Numbered from the stretch's first letter, positions 31,508 to 44,350 are shown. The stretch: 64,000 nucleotides of DNA from Vespertiliibacter pulmonis (GCF_013377275.1 NZ_CP016615.1:868001-932000), one strand, 5' to 3'. Notes: generated by a model not told the origin, from the sequence alone. Program-made: numbers and translations.

Positions 31508-34500
31508 ATGGCATACTCATTCTCCGAGAAAAAGCGTATTCGTAAGAGCTTTGGTAAACGTCCACAGGTTCTTAACGTACCTTATCTATTAACCATTCAG
31601 CTTGATTCTTTTGATAAATTTATCAAAAGAGATCCTGAAGGACAACAAGGTTTAGAAGCGGCATTCCGTTCAGTTTTTCCGATTGTCAGCAACAACGGTT
31701 CGACTGAATTACAATACGTTTCTTATGAACTAGGTGAGCCAGCGTTCGATGTGCGTGAATGTCAAATTCGTGGCACAACTTATGCAGCCCCTCTCCGTGT
31801 TAAATTACGTTTAGTTACTTTTGATCGTGAAGCTGCGGCAGGCACGGTAAAAGATATTAAAGAACAAAATGTTTATATGGGTGAAATCCCATTGATGACC
31901 GATAACGGTACTTTTGTAATCAATGGTACTGAACGTGTTATCGTTTCACAATTACACCGTAGCCCGGGCGTATTCTTTGATTCAGACAAAGGTAAAACCC
32001 ATGCATCAGGTAAAGTGTTATATAACGCACGCATTATTCCTTATCGTGGTTCTTGGTTAGATTTTGAATTTGACCCGAAAGATAATTTATATGCACGTAT
32101 CGACCGTCGCCGTAAATTACCCGCAACTATTATTTTGCGTGCGTTAGGCTATACAACGGAAGAAATTCTGAATATGTTCTTCGATAAAATTATCTTTGAT
32201 GTAAAAGATAATAAATTATTAATGGAACTTGTGCCAGAACGTTTGCGTGGTGAAATGGCTGCATTTGATATTGAAGCCAATGGTAAAGTTTATGTGGAAA
32301 GTGGTCGTCGTATTACTGCCCGCCATATCAAAGCATTAGAAAAAGATAATATTTCGCAAATTGAAGTACCAACTGAATATATTGTCGGTAAAGTAACTGC
32401 AAGAGATTATATTGATTTAGATACTGGCGAAATTATTTGCCCATCAAATACTGAAATTTCCCTTGAGCTATTAGCAAAATTGGTTCAAGCAGGTTATCAC
32501 CAAATTGAAGTATTGTTTACCAATGATTTAGATCACGGTGCTTATATTTCAGAAACATTGCGTGTTGATCCAACTTATGACCGTTTAAGTGCATTAGTTG
32601 AAATTTACCGTATGATGCGTCCAGGTGAACCACCAACGAAAGAAGCGGCAGAAGCCTTATTTGACAATATGTTCTTCTCAACAGACCGCTATGATCTTTC
32701 TGCGGTAGGTCGTATGAAATTCAACCGTTCATTAGGCATTCCAGAAGGTGTCGGTACGGGAATTTTAAGTAAAAGCGACATTATTGATGTAATGAAGAAA
32801 TTGATCGATATCCGTAATGGTAATGGTGAAGTGGACGACATCGATCACTTAGGCAACCGCCGTATTCGCTCTGTGGGCGAAATGGCAGAAAACCAATTCC
32901 GTATCGGTTTAGTACGTGTTGAGCGTGCTGTTCGTGAACGTCTTTCATTAGGTGATTTAGATGGCGTTTCTCCACAAGATTTAATTAACGCTAAACCAAT
33001 TTCAGCTGCAGTGAAAGAGTTTTTTGGCTCGTCTCAGCTTTCGCAATTTATGGATCAAAACAACCCGCTTTCAGAGGTTACCCATAAACGCCGTATTTCT
33101 GCATTAGGACCGGGTGGTTTAACCCGTGAGCGTGCAGGTTTTGAGGTGCGAGATGTTCACGCAACTCACTATGGTCGTGTTTGTCCAATCGAAACGCCTG
33201 AAGGTCCGAATATCGGTTTGATCAACTCACTTTCTGTGTATGCTCGTACTAATGATTATGGTTTCTTAGAAACACCATACCGTAAAGTGGTTGATGGTCA
33301 AGTTACGGAAGAAATTGAATACCTTTCTGCAATTGAAGAAGGCAACTACGTTATTGCACAGGCAAACTCAAATTTAGATGATGACTTCCGTTTTACAGAT
33401 ACTTATGTAACTTGTCGTGGTGAACACGGAGAATCTGGCTTATATCGCCCTGAAGATGTTCAATATATGGACGTTTCAACACAACAAGTTGTGTCTGTTG
33501 CAGCAGCATTGATTCCGTTCCTTGAGCATGACGATGCGAACCGTGCTTTAATGGGTGCAAACATGCAACGTCAAGCTGTTCCAACATTACGTGCAGATAA
33601 ACCATTAGTTGGTACAGGTATCGAAAAAGCAGTGGCATTAGACTCGGGCGTTGCCGTTGTGGCTAAACGTGGTGGTATGGTTCAATATGTTGATGCCTCT
33701 CGTATCGTTGTAAAAGTCAATGAAGATGAAACCATTGCAGGCGAAGCTGGTATTGATATTTATAACTTAATTAAATATACCCGTTCAAATCAAAATACCT
33801 GTATTAACCAAATTCCTTGTGTGAAATTGGGTGAGCCAGTAGAGCGTGGTGAAATCTTAGCTGATGGTCCATCAACTGATTTAGGTGAATTAGCATTAGG
33901 TCAAAATATCCGTGTCGCATTTATGCCTTGGAACGGTTATAACTTTGAAGACTCAATGTTAGTGTCTGAGCGTGTTGTACAAGAAGATCGCTTTACTACC
34001 ATTCATATTCAAGAATTATCTTGTGTAGCTCGTGATACAAAATTAGGATCTGAAGAGATTACTGCGGACATTCCAAATGTCGGCGAATCAGCATTAAGTA
34101 AACTTGATGAATCAGGTATTGTTTACATTGGTGCAGAAGTTAAGGGTGGTGATATTTTAGTGGGTAAAGTTACCCCTAAAGGTGAAACTCAATTAACACC
34201 GGAAGAAAAATTATTGCGTGCAATTTTCGGTGAAAAAGCTTCTGATGTAAAAGACTCTTCACTTCGTGTACCAAATGGAACATCAGGGACAATTATTGAC
34301 GTTCAAGTCTTTACTCGTGATGGTGTAGAGAAAGATAAACGTGCAAAAGACATTGAAGAAATGCAGTTGCGTGAAGCGAAAAAAGATTTAGTTGAAGAAC
34401 TTGAAATCTTAGAAGCTGGTTTATTCACTCGTGTACATAATGTGTTAGTTGAAGGCGGAATTGCTGAAGCAACGTTAGATAAAATGGCTCGTGAAAAATG

Positions 34501-35536
34501 GTTAGAGCAAACTTTAGAAGATGAAGCTAAGCAAAATCAGCTTGAACAGCTTGCTGAACAGCACGAAGAATTACGCAAAGAATTTGAACGTAAACTTGAA
34601 ATTAAACGTAATAAAATTATCCAAGGTGATGATTTAGCACCAGGTGTATTAAAAGTAGTTAAAGTTTACCTTGCGGTAAAACGCCAAATTCAGCCAGGGG
34701 ATAAAATGGCGGGTCGTCATGGTAATAAAGGGGTTATCTCTAAAATTAACCCTGTGGAAGATATGCCATATGACGAAAATGGTCAGCCAGTTGAAATTGT
34801 ATTAAACCCACTGGGTGTACCTTCTCGTATGAATATCGGTCAGATCCTTGAAACCCATTTAGGACTTGCTGCTCGTGGTATTGGTGATCAAATCAATGCG
34901 ATGATTAAGCAACAACAATCTATTGCGAAATTGCGTGAATATATGCAAAAGGCCTACGATTTAGGGCACGGCTCGCAAGTGGTTGATTTAAGCAAATTCA
35001 CAGATGAAGAAGTGATGACCTTAGCGCAAAATTTACGTAAAGGCTTACCGCTTGCAACCCCAGTATTTGATGGTGCGCACGAAAGTGAAATTAAAGGCTT
35101 ACTTGAATTAGGTGGTTTACCAACAAGCGGTCAGATTACGTTGTATGATGGACGTACGGGTGAGAAATTTGAGCGTCCAGTAACCGTAGGTTATATGTAT
35201 ATGCTTAAATTGAACCACTTAGTTGATGATAAAATGCACGCTCGTTCAACAGGTTCTTATAGTCTTGTTACTCAACAACCATTGGGCGGTAAAGCTCAGT
35301 TCGGTGGTCAGCGTTTCGGTGAGATGGAAGTTTGGGCGTTAGAAGCATACGGTGCGGCTTATACCTTACAAGAAATGCTTACAGTGAAATCGGACGATGT
35401 AAATGGTCGTACGAAGATGTATAAAAATATCGTAGATGGTACGCACTATATGGAACCGGGAATGCCTGAATCCTTTAATGTAATTACGAAAGAGATCCGT
35501 GCATTAGGTATTGATATGGAGTTAGACGAAGCTTAG
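31508..35536 (+). CDS. rpoB: RNA polymerase beta subunit
   Basis: A 1342-residue subunit, exactly the E. coli length. It starts [18 protein letters not shown]. The rifampicin pocket includes [20 protein letters not shown] and [10 protein letters not shown] with wild-type residues at the common resistance positions (Q-L, D, H, R, S). The C-terminal clamp region [20 protein letters not shown] is present. The ATG at 31508 has AGAGG upstream; a 14-codon open extension is rejected. Two USS cores lie near 35047 and 35124. Confidence 0.99.
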   Translation: MAYSFSEKKRIRKSFGKRPQVLNVPYLLTIQLDSFDKFIKRDPEGQQGLEAAFRSVFPIVSNNGSTELQYVSYELGEPAFDVRECQIRGTTYAAPLRVKLRLVTFDREAAAGTVKDIKEQNVYMGEIPLMTDNGTFVINGTERVIVSQLHRSPGVFFDSDKGKTHASGKVLYNARIIPYRGSWLDFEFDPKDNLYARIDRRRKLPATIILRALGYTTEEILNMFFDKIIFDVKDNKLLMELVPERLRGEMAAFDIEANGKVYVESGRRITARHIKALEKDNISQIEVPTEYIVGKVTARDYIDLDTGEIICPSNTEISLELLAKLVQAGYHQIEVLFTNDLDHGAYISETLRVDPTYDRLSALVEIYRMMRPGEPPTKEAAEALFDNMFFSTDRYDLSAVGRMKFNRSLGIPEGVGTGILSKSDIIDVMKKLIDIRNGNGEVDDIDHLGNRRIRSVGEMAENQFRIGLVRVERAVRERLSLGDLDGVSPQDLINAKPISAAVKEFFGSSQLSQFMDQNNPLSEVTHKRRISALGPGGLTRERAGFEVRDVHATHYGRVCPIETPEGPNIGLINSLSVYARTNDYGFLETPYRKVVDGQVTEEIEYLSAIEEGNYVIAQANSNLDDDFRFTDTYVTCRGEHGESGLYRPEDVQYMDVSTQQVVSVAAALIPFLEHDDANRALMGANMQRQAVPTLRADKPLVGTGIEKAVALDSGVAVVAKRGGMVQYVDASRIVVKVNEDETIAGEAGIDIYNLIKYTRSNQNTCINQIPCVKLGEPVERGEILADGPSTDLGELALGQNIRVAFMPWNGYNFEDSMLVSERVVQEDRFTTIHIQELSCVARDTKLGSEEITADIPNVGESALSKLDESGIVYIGAEVKGGDILVGKVTPKGETQLTPEEKLLRAIFGEKASDVKDSSLRVPNGTSGTIIDVQVFTRDGVEKDKRAKDIEEMQLREAKKDLVEELEILEAGLFTRVHNVLVEGGIAEATLDKMAREKWLEQTLEDEAKQNQLEQLAEQHEELRKEFERKLEIKRNKIIQGDDLAPGVLKVVKVYLAVKRQIQPGDKMAGRHGNKGVISKINPVEDMPYDENGQPVEIVLNPLGVPSRMNIGQILETHLGLAARGIGDQINAMIKQQQSIAKLREYMQKAYDLGHGSQVVDLSKFTDEEVMTLAQNLRKGLPLATPVFDGAHESEIKGLLELGGLPTSGQITLYDGRTGEKFERPVTVGYMYMLKLNHLVDDKMHARSTGSYSLVTQQPLGGKAQFGGQRFGEMEVWALEAYGAAYTLQEMLTVKSDDVNGRTKMYKNIVDGTHYMEPGMPESFNVITKEIRALGIDMELDEA

Positions 35537-35573
35537 TCTATATTTCAGTAAGTAAAGTCCAAAAGCGGGCAAA

Positions 35574-35616
35574 CAAGCGGTTAGATTGACAAAGTTTTTT
35601 GCAAAATAACCGCTTG
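35574..35616 (+). repeat. Inverted USS pair between rpoB and rpoC
   Basis: CAAGCGGTTA and TAACCGCTTG form a perfect 10-bp stem 23 bases apart, inside the rpoBC operon. No T-run follows, so it is not a rho-independent terminator; it may act as an mRNA processing or stability element. Confidence 0.75.
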
Positions 35617-35685
35617 CACAACATTTATATCGTAATGGAAAGCCGTTACGACATTGATAAAACCTACATCACTAGGGGTAAAAAA

Positions 35686-38600
35686 GTGAAAGACTTAGTC
35701 AAGTTTTTGAAAGCACAATCTAAATCTAACGATGATTTTGATGTGATTAAAATCGGTTTAGCTTCACCAGATAAGATCCGTTCTTGGTCTTTTGGGGAAG
35801 TTAAAAAACCAGAAACGATTAACTACCGTACATTCAAACCTGAACGTGACGGTCTTTTCTGCGCCCGTATTTTCGGCCCAGTAAAAGATTACGAATGTTT
35901 ATGTGGAAAATATAAACGCTTAAAACACCGTGGTGTGATTTGTGAAAAATGTGGTGTAGAAGTTACGCAAACTAAAGTTCGTCGTGATCGTATGGGACAC
36001 ATTGAGCTTGCGTGTCCTGTGGCACATATTTGGTTCTTAAAATCATTACCGTCCCGTATCGGCTTAATTTTAGATATGCCGTTGCGTGATATTGAGCGTG
36101 TGCTTTATTTTGAATCTTATGTCGTGATCGAGCCAGGTATGACTGATTTAGAGAAAAATCAGTTACTTACCGAAGAACAATATTTAGAAGCAGAAGAGCG
36201 TTGGGGCGATGAATTTGAAGCGAAAATGGGTGCGGAAGCGATCCAAGCCTTGCTAAAAGATTTAGATTTAGAGCATCAATGCGAAGTATTGCGTGAAGAA
36301 TTACAAGAAACCAATTCAGAAACTAAACGCAAAAAAATCACAAAACGCTTGAAATTACTTGAAGCGTTCCAGCAATCAGGCAATAAACCTGAATGGATGG
36401 TACTGACCGTATTGCCTGTGCTTCCACCAGATTTACGTCCATTAGTACCACTTGATGGTGGACGTTTTGCAACGTCTGATTTAAACGATCTTTATCGTCG
36501 TGTGATTAACCGTAATAACCGTTTAAAACGTTTATTAGACTTGATTGCACCAGATATCATCGTGCGTAATGAAAAACGTATGTTACAAGAGTCGGTCGAT
36601 GCATTATTAGATAATGGTCGCCGTGGTCGTGCGATTACAGGTTCAAACAAACGCCCATTAAAATCTTTGGCAGATATGATCAAAGGTAAACAAGGTCGTT
36701 TCCGTCAGAACTTACTTGGTAAACGTGTGGACTATTCTGGCCGTTCAGTAATCACTGTAGGCCCATACTTACGTTTACATCAGTGTGGTTTACCGAAAAA
36801 AATGGCATTGGAATTATTCCGTCCATTTATCTACTCAAAATTAGAAAGCCGTGGTATTGCATCAACTATTAAAGCGGCGAAGAAAATGGTAGAGCGTGAA
36901 GAGCCGATTGTTTGGGATATTCTTGCTGACGTTATTCGTGAGCACCCAATTTTACTTAACCGTGCACCAACACTTCACCGTTTAGGTATTCAAGCATTTG
37001 AACCCCTATTGATTGAAGGAAAAGCAATCCAGTTACACCCACTTGTTTGTGCGGCATTCAATGCGGACTTCGATGGAGACCAAATGGCGGTACACGTGCC
37101 ATTAACTCTTGAAGCACAGCTAGAAGCTCGTGCATTGATGATGTCTACTAATAACGTTCTTTCACCAGCAAATGGTGATCCGATTATTGTTCCATCACAA
37201 GACGTTGTGTTGGGTCTTTACTATATGACCCGTGAAAAAGTAAACGGTAAAGGTGAAGGAATGTATTTCCTTGACCCACGTGAAGCTGAGAAAGCATATC
37301 GTACGGGACAAGTAGAACTTCATTCACGTGTGAAAGTGCGTATAACGGAGTTTGAAAAATTAGCAAATGGTGAGTTTGAGTCAAAAACACAATTAGTAGA
37401 AACCACAGTCGGTCGTGCGATTTTGTGGATGATTGCACCAAAAGGAATGCCATTCCAACTGTTTAACCAAACGTTAGGCAAAAAAGCAATCTCAAAATTA
37501 ATTAACGAAAGCTACCGCCGTTTAGGATTAAAAGAATCTGTCTTGTTTGCTGACCAAATTATGTATACAGGCTTTGCTTATGCTGCTCGTTCTGGTGCAT
37601 CAGTAGGTATTGATGATATGGTTATCCCAGAACAGAAATATAGCATTATTTCGGCAGCAGAAGACGAAGTGGCTGAGATCCAAGATCAATTTACTTCAGG
37701 TCTTGTTACTGCAGGTGAGCGTTATAATAAAGTAATCGATATTTGGGCGGCAGCAAACGAACGTGTAGCTAAAGCGATGATGGAAAATTTATCAACGGAA
37801 GAAGTAATTAACCGTGAAGGTAATCCAGAAAAACAAGCCTCATTTAATAGCATCTTTATGATGGCAGATTCGGGTGCTCGTGGTTCGGCAGCACAGATTC
37901 GTCAGCTAGCAGGTATGCGTGGATTGATGGCACGTCCAGATGGTTCGATCATTGAAACGCCAATTACAGCAAACTTCCGTGAAGGCTTAAACGTTCTTCA
38001 GTACTTTATTTCAACTCACGGTGCACGTAAAGGTCTTGCAGATACGGCATTAAAAACAGCAAACTCAGGTTATCTAACCCGTCGTTTAGTTGATGTTGCA
38101 CAAGATTTAGTTATCGTAGAAGATGATTGTGGTACTCACGAAGGCGTGGTAATGACACCGCTTATTGAAGGTGGTGATGTTAAAGAGGCCTTACGTGATC
38201 GTGTTCTTGGTCGTGTGGTTGCTGAAGATGTACTTAAACCAGGTACAGAAGAAGTCTTGATTCCTCGTAACACCCTAATTGATGAAAAATGGTGTGATGT
38301 AATTGATGCAGAATCCGTTGATGTAATCAAGGTTCGTTCAGTTGTAACCTGTAATACTGACTTCGGCGTATGTGCGAAATGTTATGGACGTGATCTTGCA
38401 CGTGGACATTTAATTAACCAAGGGGAAGCGGTTGGAGTTATTGCAGCACAATCAATCGGTGAACCAGGTACACAGTTAACGATGCGTACGTTCCATATCG
38501 GTGGTGCAGCATCTGCGGCAGCAAAAGAATCAAGTATCCAAGTGAAAAATACGGGTACACTCAAATTAGCAAATGCAAAATTTGTTACCAATAAAGACAA

Positions 38601-39966
38601 TAAAATTGTTTTAACGTCTCGTAATACTGAATTAACGGTAGTTGATGCGTTTGGACGTACTAAAGAGAACTATAAAGTACCTTACGGTGCAGTGCTTTCA
38701 AAACGTGATGGCGAAGAAGTGAACGTAGGTGATGTTGTTGCGAATTGGGATCCACATACAATGCCGATCATCTCGGAAGTAAGTGGTTACATTAAGTTCA
38801 GCGATATTGTTGATGGCTTAACTGTAACTCGTCAAACGGATGAATTGACTGGTTTATCTTCTGTTGTAGTACAAGATGTGGGTGAACGTGCAACTGCGGG
38901 TAAAGATTTACGTCCAGCATTAAAATTAGTTGATGCACAAGGCAATGAAATTTTACTTTCAGGTTCTGATACTCCAGCACAATACTTCTTACCAGGTAAA
39001 GCAATTGTAACCTTAGCCGATGGGGCAGAAATTTTTGCAGGTGAAGCATTAGCACGTATTCCACAAGAATCGACTGCAACAAAAGATATTACGGGTGGTC
39101 TTCCACGAGTGGCGGATTTATTTGAAGCACGTAAACCAAAAGAGCCAGCTATTTTGGCTGAAATCTCAGGTATCGTTTCGTTTGGTAAAGAAACCAAAGG
39201 AAAACGCCGCTTGTTAATTACTCCAGCCGAAGGCGAAGTGTACGAAGAAATGATCCCGAAATGGCGTCAGCTCAACGTATTTGAAGGTGAGATGGTTCAA
39301 CGTGGTGACATTATTTCTGATGGTGCAGAAACACCACACGATATTTTACGTTTACGTGGCGTTCACGCAGTAACTGATTATATTGTGAATGAAGTGCAAG
39401 AAGTTTACCGCTTACAAGGGGTAAAAATTAACGATAAGCACATCGAAGTAATCGTTCGCCAAATGCTGCGTAAAGCGGTGATCACTAATGCGTATGACTC
39501 AGAATTCTTAGCAGGTGAGCAAGTTGAAGTTGCTCGAGTGAAGATTGTCAATCGTAAGCGTGCTGAAGAAGGTAAACCGTTGGTAGAGTTTGAACGTGAA
39601 TTGCTTGGTATTACTAAAGCCTCACTTGCAACAGAATCATTTATTTCTGCGGCATCGTTCCAAGAAACGACACGAGTATTAACGGAAGCTGCAGTTGCAG
39701 GCAAACGTGATGAATTACGTGGCTTGAAAGAGAACGTGATTGTGGGTCGTTTAATTCCAGCGGGTACAGGTTTTGCTTATCACCAAAACCGTTCAAAACG
39801 CCGTATTGAAAATGAAGTGATTGATGCAGAATCTTCACTTATTGCCTCAAGTTTTGCAACGGCTGAGGAGATTGAAGCTGAAACACAAACATCTATTGCA
39901 GATGAAGCAACCCAAAATCTGGCTGCATTATTAAATGCAGGAATGGATTTTGATGATAATGAATAA
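35686..39966 (+). CDS. rpoC: RNA polymerase beta' subunit
   Basis: About 1426 residues (E. coli 1407). The GTG at 35686 begins (M)[10 protein letters not shown], the E. coli start, which is also GTG, and has AGGGG eight bases upstream; the frame is open further upstream with an ATG at 35635 as an alternative. Visible are the N-terminal zinc cysteines (CLCGKYK and CEKCG), the catalytic NADFDGDQ, the bridge helix/trigger loop region ([14 protein letters not shown]) and the second zinc site ([13 protein letters not shown]). The C-terminal tail has insertions relative to E. coli before the final [12 protein letters not shown]. Confidence 0.97.
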   Translation: MKDLVKFLKAQSKSNDDFDVIKIGLASPDKIRSWSFGEVKKPETINYRTFKPERDGLFCARIFGPVKDYECLCGKYKRLKHRGVICEKCGVEVTQTKVRRDRMGHIELACPVAHIWFLKSLPSRIGLILDMPLRDIERVLYFESYVVIEPGMTDLEKNQLLTEEQYLEAEERWGDEFEAKMGAEAIQALLKDLDLEHQCEVLREELQETNSETKRKKITKRLKLLEAFQQSGNKPEWMVLTVLPVLPPDLRPLVPLDGGRFATSDLNDLYRRVINRNNRLKRLLDLIAPDIIVRNEKRMLQESVDALLDNGRRGRAITGSNKRPLKSLADMIKGKQGRFRQNLLGKRVDYSGRSVITVGPYLRLHQCGLPKKMALELFRPFIYSKLESRGIASTIKAAKKMVEREEPIVWDILADVIREHPILLNRAPTLHRLGIQAFEPLLIEGKAIQLHPLVCAAFNADFDGDQMAVHVPLTLEAQLEARALMMSTNNVLSPANGDPIIVPSQDVVLGLYYMTREKVNGKGEGMYFLDPREAEKAYRTGQVELHSRVKVRITEFEKLANGEFESKTQLVETTVGRAILWMIAPKGMPFQLFNQTLGKKAISKLINESYRRLGLKESVLFADQIMYTGFAYAARSGASVGIDDMVIPEQKYSIISAAEDEVAEIQDQFTSGLVTAGERYNKVIDIWAAANERVAKAMMENLSTEEVINREGNPEKQASFNSIFMMADSGARGSAAQIRQLAGMRGLMARPDGSIIETPITANFREGLNVLQYFISTHGARKGLADTALKTANSGYLTRRLVDVAQDLVIVEDDCGTHEGVVMTPLIEGGDVKEALRDRVLGRVVAEDVLKPGTEEVLIPRNTLIDEKWCDVIDAESVDVIKVRSVVTCNTDFGVCAKCYGRDLARGHLINQGEAVGVIAAQSIGEPGTQLTMRTFHIGGAASAAAKESSIQVKNTGTLKLANAKFVTNKDNKIVLTSRNTELTVVDAFGRTKENYKVPYGAVLSKRDGEEVNVGDVVANWDPHTMPIISEVSGYIKFSDIVDGLTVTRQTDELTGLSSVVVQDVGERATAGKDLRPALKLVDAQGNEILLSGSDTPAQYFLPGKAIVTLADGAEIFAGEALARIPQESTATKDITGGLPRVADLFEARKPKEPAILAEISGIVSFGKETKGKRRLLITPAEGEVYEEMIPKWRQLNVFEGEMVQRGDIISDGAETPHDILRLRGVHAVTDYIVNEVQEVYRLQGVKINDKHIEVIVRQMLRKAVITNAYDSEFLAGEQVEVARVKIVNRKRAEEGKPLVEFERELLGITKASLATESFISAASFQETTRVLTEAAVAGKRDELRGLKENVIVGRLIPAGTGFAYHQNRSKRRIENEVIDAESSLIASSFATAEEIEAETQTSIADEATQNLAALLNAGMDFDDNE

Positions 39967-39982
39967 TCATTACTAATCGATT

Positions 39983-40019
39983 AAAAAGCCCCAAGCATGA
40001 AAATGCTTGGGGCTTTTTA
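39983..40019 (+). terminator. Strong terminator after rpoC
   Basis: AAAAAGCCCCAAGCAT and ATGCTTGGGGCTTTTT form a long perfect stem with a GAAA loop and T-run. Confidence 0.95.
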
Positions 40020-40063
40020 TTAACTTAATTGATAAAAAGTATGAATAACTTACCGCTTGTATA

Positions 40064-40390
40064 TCAGCCTAATAGCCATAGCAATAAATTGATATTCAAA
40101 ATTCCAAGACCAACGCTAAGTAAAATATTATTGAACCATTTATAGCTGAGTAATACGCCGATTAACGCAATAATTTGTGCAATTAGCATCGTATATTCAC
40201 CCGTTGTTTTAGGTATATTTAGGCTTGTTAATACAAGTAATAACATAATTACAAGCGGTAATATTTTGTTTAATTTTTGCAAGATGGGGTGTGTAAGTAG
40301 TGAGTTTGGGATAATTAACGGAATAAAACGACAGAGCTGTGTGCCGAGCGTGAGTGCAATCAACATTAAAATAAGATTGATATTTTCCAT
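40064..40390 (-). CDS. azlD: Branched-chain amino acid export protein, AzlD family
   Basis: A 108-residue membrane protein with four hydrophobic segments and the family N-terminus LIALTLGTQLCRFIPLII. AzlD/YgaH is the small partner of AzlC in branched-chain amino acid export. Its ATG shares a base with the azlC stop (TAATG), so the two are coupled. Two USS cores lie nearby. Confidence 0.88.
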   Translation of the reverse strand: MENINLILMLIALTLGTQLCRFIPLIIPNSLLTHPILQKLNKILPLVIMLLLVLTSLNIPKTTGEYTMLIAQIIALIGVLLSYKWFNNILLSVGLGILNINLLLWLLG

Positions 40391-41085
40391 TATGGATTTT
40401 CCTGTTTAGGGCGATGAAAAGATTGAGGCAGAAAGGCAACGGCAATAATTGAAAGCAAAATAGCAATGAGCAGAATATACTGATTACTGATTTGATGTGC
40501 CAATAAAAATGCAATAAGTGCGATAAAAATAGATTTCCATTGCTTCTGAGTTTTATACTGTTCATAGGTAAGAATAGCGAATAAACAAGGCAGAGCAAAA
40601 TCTAAATGTTGAATATATTGTGAGGCAGAATCTCCTAATACAATGCCTATAATGGTGGCAAGTGTCCAGTAAAGCACCCCTAATAGGCTTGTTTTGAGGA
40701 GTAATGCTCGGCGAGTATTGGGTGAAAGTGTGCTGAGTAGTGCAAAGTTCTCATCGGTCATATAGGCGACACTAAGAGTTCGCTTAAGTTTTTCTTTAGG
40801 AAGATCTTGGCGTATGTTTAAGGTATAAAAAATAAAACGTAAGCTAATCAATAGTGTGCTAAGAAAAACAGAAACAAGCCCTGTCCCTGAAATAAAAAAG
40901 GGAATAGCTGCATATTGAGCTGTGCCAGAAAATACGGTAAAAGACATCGCAATGGTGAACCACATTGGCATTCCTGCGCTGGTTGCAAGAATACCATAAG
41001 CTATACCAGCAGCAAGGTAGCCCATAAAAATAGGGGCGGTTAATTTAGCAGCATTTTGCCAGCTATTTTCGGTGCTAAACGCCAT
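40390..41085 (-). CDS. azlC: Branched-chain amino acid export protein, AzlC family
   Basis: A 231-residue inner-membrane protein. The AzlC signature regions are clear: APIFMGYLAAGIAYGILA near the N-terminus, FSGTAQYAAIPF and RFIFYTLNI with AYMTDENFAL. Six or more hydrophobic segments follow. Together with AzlD it likely exports valine, leucine or isoleucine analogues; the substrate is inferred from the family. Confidence 0.9.
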   Translation of the reverse strand: MAFSTENSWQNAAKLTAPIFMGYLAAGIAYGILATSAGMPMWFTIAMSFTVFSGTAQYAAIPFFISGTGLVSVFLSTLLISLRFIFYTLNIRQDLPKEKLKRTLSVAYMTDENFALLSTLSPNTRRALLLKTSLLGVLYWTLATIIGIVLGDSASQYIQHLDFALPCLFAILTYEQYKTQKQWKSIFIALIAFLLAHQISNQYILLIAILLSIIAVAFLPQSFHRPKQENP

Positions 41086-41200
41086 ATTTTCCTCTGTGAA
41101 AAGTAATAAAATTGCAATATTTATGAGTAAGTTACCGCTTGTTGTATAGAGATTTTAGCTTGTATTGAATAAAATAAACACAATATGCGTCTATTTAATC

Positions 41201-41977
41201 TTATCTTTTACTTGCTAGGTATAATTCTTTTGCTTTCGGCACTAAACGTTGTAAATTTTCTTGGCGAGCTGCATTAGTTGGATGAGTTGAGGCGATTGAT
41301 TCTAATAGCCCACCAGAAGAACCTGTTACTTGTGCCATTTTTCGCCATACATTTGGTGCGGCTTCAGGGTTATAGCCAGATTTTGCCATTAGCATTAACC
41401 CTTCTTCATCAGCTTCGGTTTCTTGGCTACGAGAAAAAGGCTTATTCAACCCATATTCTGTAAGTACATCAATCGCATCAAATCCCCCTAAATCCGTTGA
41501 AATACCTTGTGTCTGTAAGGCAATTTTTCCGATTTGAGTAACAATGCCTGTAATCGCACTTAAATTGCGGTCAGATTTACCGTGTTCTTTGAGTGCGTGA
41601 GCCATTTCGTGTCCCATTACCACTGCAATTTCATCATCGGTTAAATTTAATTTATCAACTAACCCTGTGTAAAACGCCATTTTGCCGCCCGGCATTGCCC
41701 AAGCATTTAGCTCATTGCTTTTTAACACCACGATTTCCCATTGAAAAGGTATGCCCGTTGTATTTGCCTGCTGAGCATAAGGTTTGATGTGATTAAAAAC
41801 TGTTTGAATTCGTTTTGCTGTTGGTGATGTAGTATCAATGGCGTGTTCTGCATTTGCTTTTTGCTTTAGTTGCATATAGCTATTAGCGGCTTCTTGGTTG
41901 ATACTTGAGGTACTTACACAAGCGGTTAGACCGACAGAAAAAAATGCAGTAACAATCAGTTTTTGGAACGTTTTCAT
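41201..41977 (-). CDS. loiP: M48-family metalloprotease lipoprotein, LoiP-like
   Basis: A 258-residue zinc protease. The signal peptide ends SVGLTAC with C20 as lipidation site, so it should be an outer-membrane lipoprotein facing the periplasm, as LoiP (YggG) of E. coli. Zinc motif HEMAH lies at residues 123-127 and the third ligand glutamate is E188 in SQETEADEEG. LoiP cleaves damaged or misfolded outer-membrane proteins and partners with BepA. BepA itself is larger with TPR repeats, which are absent here. Confidence 0.85.
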   Translation of the reverse strand: MKTFQKLIVTAFFSVGLTACVSTSSINQEAANSYMQLKQKANAEHAIDTTSPTAKRIQTVFNHIKPYAQQANTTGIPFQWEIVVLKSNELNAWAMPGGKMAFYTGLVDKLNLTDDEIAVVMGHEMAHALKEHGKSDRNLSAITGIVTQIGKIALQTQGISTDLGGFDAIDVLTEYGLNKPFSRSQETEADEEGLMLMAKSGYNPEAAPNVWRKMAQVTGSSGGLLESIASTHPTNAARQENLQRLVPKAKELYLASKR

Positions 41978-42001
41978 AATCTTTTCTTATCTCTTGCTTA
42001 T

Positions 42002-42030
42002 AAAAAATGCCAAAGTATGCTTTGGCATTT
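42002..42030 (-). terminator. Terminator after ppa
   Basis: On the minus strand ATGCCAAAG pairs with CTTTGGCAT and is followed by TTTTTTA. Confidence 0.85.
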
Positions 42031-42047
42031 CATCAGTAAATTAGCTG

Positions 42048-42575
42048 CTATTTTTTAGCACGTTCAAATGAGTCTAAAATTTCTTGGCGGGCAGCATCAA
42101 CACCTTCCCAGCCTTCTACTTTTACCCATTTACCCGCTTCTAATGCTTTATAGCTTTCAAAGAAGTGTTGGATTTGTGCTTTTAGTAATGCAGGTAAATC
42201 ACCAACATCTTTAATGTGATCGTATTCTTTACTTAATTTAGTGTGCGGTACTGCAACAACTTTAGCATCTCCACCTGCTTCATCAGTCATTTTTAATACA
42301 CCAACTGGGCGGCAACGAATAACTGAACCCGGTTGTAGTGGGTAAGGCGTTGGAACTAAAACGTCCACAGGATCGCCATCAGATGATAAGGTATGGTTTA
42401 CATAGCCATAATTTGCAGGATAAAACATTGCAGTTGCCATAAAGCGATCGACAAACAATGCACCACTTTCTTTATCCACTTCATATTTGATTGGATCTGA
42501 GTTCGCTGGAATTTCGATTACAACGTAGATATCATCAGGTAACTCTTTACCTGCTGGTACATTTTCTAAGCCCAT
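42048..42575 (-). CDS. ppa: Inorganic pyrophosphatase
   Basis: A 175-residue family I pyrophosphatase (E. coli 176) that hydrolyses PPi to drive biosynthesis. The active-site signature [15 protein letters not shown], the substrate region [17 protein letters not shown] and [12 protein letters not shown] are intact. AAGGAAA precedes the ATG. Divergent from ilvC. Confidence 0.97.
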   Translation of the reverse strand: MGLENVPAGKELPDDIYVVIEIPANSDPIKYEVDKESGALFVDRFMATAMFYPANYGYVNHTLSSDGDPVDVLVPTPYPLQPGSVIRCRPVGVLKMTDEAGGDAKVVAVPHTKLSKEYDHIKDVGDLPALLKAQIQHFFESYKALEAGKWVKVEGWEGVDAARQEILDSFERAKK

Positions 42576-42819
42576 TTTGGTTTCCTTCTTGTTAAAAATT
42601 AGTGTAAAAAGCGAGGCAATTATAGCTGATCCAAAATAGAACTAAAAGCAAGCGGTAAGATTTAGCTAGAAATTTGCCATATCAGCCATAAAACTAAGTT
42701 TATATTGTTGCATTTATTGCAATTATAAATAGCAAAAATATCACTTTTTGCAATGTTAAAAAATCGTTATACTGCTAATACATTAAGTAAACATTTCATC
42801 ATAAGATAAGGACACAACA

Positions 42820-44292
42820 ATGGCTAACTATTTCAATACACTTAATTTACGTCAGCAATTAGATCAGCTTGGGCGTTGCCGTTTTATGGATCGCTCTGAA
42901 TTTGCCGATGAAGCAAATTTCTTAAAAGGTAAGAAAATTGTCATTATCGGTTGCGGTGCACAGGGGCTAAACCAAGGATTAAATATGCGTGATTCAGGGT
43001 TAGATATTAGTTATGCCTTACGTCCTGAAGCGATTGCAGAAAAACGTGCGTCTTTTCAACGTGCTACAGAAAATGGTTTTAAAGTAGGTACTTACGATGA
43101 GCTAATTCCAACGGCTGATTTAGTCATCAATTTAACGCCAGATAAACAGCACTCAAAAGTTGTTGCAGATGTTATGCCATTAATCAAAAAAGATGCAGCA
43201 TTAGGCTATTCTCACGGCTTAAATATTGTTGAAGTTGGTGAGCAGATCCGCTCCGATATTACGGTGGTAATGGTTGCACCAAAATGCCCAGGGACAGAAG
43301 TTCGTGAAGAGTATAAACGTGGTTTTGGTGTGCCAACACTTATCGCCGTTCACCCTGAGAATGATCCACAAGGCGAGGGGCTCGCTATTGCCAAAGCGTG
43401 GGCAGCTGCAACAGGCGGCCATCGTGCAGGCGTATTGGAATCTTCATTTGTAGCGGAAGTAAAATCAGATTTAATGGGCGAACAAACTATTTTGTGTGGA
43501 ATGTTGCAAGCAGGTTCTATCGTTTGTTATGAAAAACTTATTGCTGAAGGAAAAGATCCTGCTTACGCAGGTAAACTGATTCAATATGGTTGGGAAACAA
43601 TTACAGAGGCCTTAAAACAAGGTGGTATTACGTTGATGATGGATCGTCTTTCAAATTCTGCAAAATTGCGTGCGTTTGAGTTAGCAGAGCAAATTAAAGC
43701 CGATTTAGCTTTCTTATTTGTTAAACATATGGACGATATCATTAGTGGTGAGTTTTCAGCAACAATGATGGCGGACTGGGCAAATGGCGATGCAAATTTA
43801 CTTAAATGGCGTGAAGAAACAGGTCAAACCGCTTTTGAAAATGCACCAAAAGGCGATGATATCCGAATCAGCGAACAAGACTATTTTGATAATGGCATTT
43901 TAATGGTTGCAATGGTAAAAGCAGGGGTTGAACTTGCCTTTGATACAATGGTTGCAAGTGGTATTTATGAAGAATCTGCCTATTATGAATCGCTACACGA
44001 GTTACCGTTAATTGCGAATACTATCGCTCGTAAGCGTTTATATGAGATGAATGTGGTTATTTCAGATACGGCTGAATATGGTAACTATTTATTTGCAAAC
44101 GTGGCAACCCCAATTCTGCGTGAAAAGTTAATCCCAACCTTACAAAAAGGCGATATTGGTGAGCCAACGCCAACCGTAGAAATTGATAATGTAACGTTGC
44201 GTGATGTTAATGATGCAATCCGTAATCATCCAATCGAGCTAATCGGCCAAGAATTACGGGGCTATATGACGGATATGAAACGCCTTTCTTAA
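42820..44292 (+). CDS. ilvC: Ketol-acid reductoisomerase
   Basis: Second step of valine and isoleucine synthesis: isomerises and reduces acetolactate or acetohydroxybutyrate with NADPH. The 490 residues are the long class II form of enterics (E. coli 491). Visible are the NADPH loop [20 protein letters not shown], the PDKQH region and the magnesium ligands in [20 protein letters not shown] lies before the ATG. No ilvY regulator sits beside it, unlike E. coli; ppa is the divergent neighbour. A terminator follows. Confidence 0.98.
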   Translation: MANYFNTLNLRQQLDQLGRCRFMDRSEFADEANFLKGKKIVIIGCGAQGLNQGLNMRDSGLDISYALRPEAIAEKRASFQRATENGFKVGTYDELIPTADLVINLTPDKQHSKVVADVMPLIKKDAALGYSHGLNIVEVGEQIRSDITVVMVAPKCPGTEVREEYKRGFGVPTLIAVHPENDPQGEGLAIAKAWAAATGGHRAGVLESSFVAEVKSDLMGEQTILCGMLQAGSIVCYEKLIAEGKDPAYAGKLIQYGWETITEALKQGGITLMMDRLSNSAKLRAFELAEQIKADLAFLFVKHMDDIISGEFSATMMADWANGDANLLKWREETGQTAFENAPKGDDIRISEQDYFDNGILMVAMVKAGVELAFDTMVASGIYEESAYYESLHELPLIANTIARKRLYEMNVVISDTAEYGNYLFANVATPILREKLIPTLQKGDIGEPTPTVEIDNVTLRDVNDAIRNHPIELIGQELRGYMTDMKRLS

Positions 44293-44322
44293 TAGAGAAA
44301 TTTACCTTTTTAGGATAAAATC

Positions 44323-44350
44323 AAGCCAGCGAAATGCTGGCTTTATTTTT
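44323..44350 (+). terminator. Terminator after ilvC
   Basis: AAGCCAGC and GCTGGCTT form the stem around a GAAAT loop, followed by TATTTTT. Confidence 0.9.

Noticed and set aside
40209-40598. 129-codon minus-strand frame across the azlC/azlD junction
   Set aside because: Wrong frame of azlCD, both of which are clear family members.
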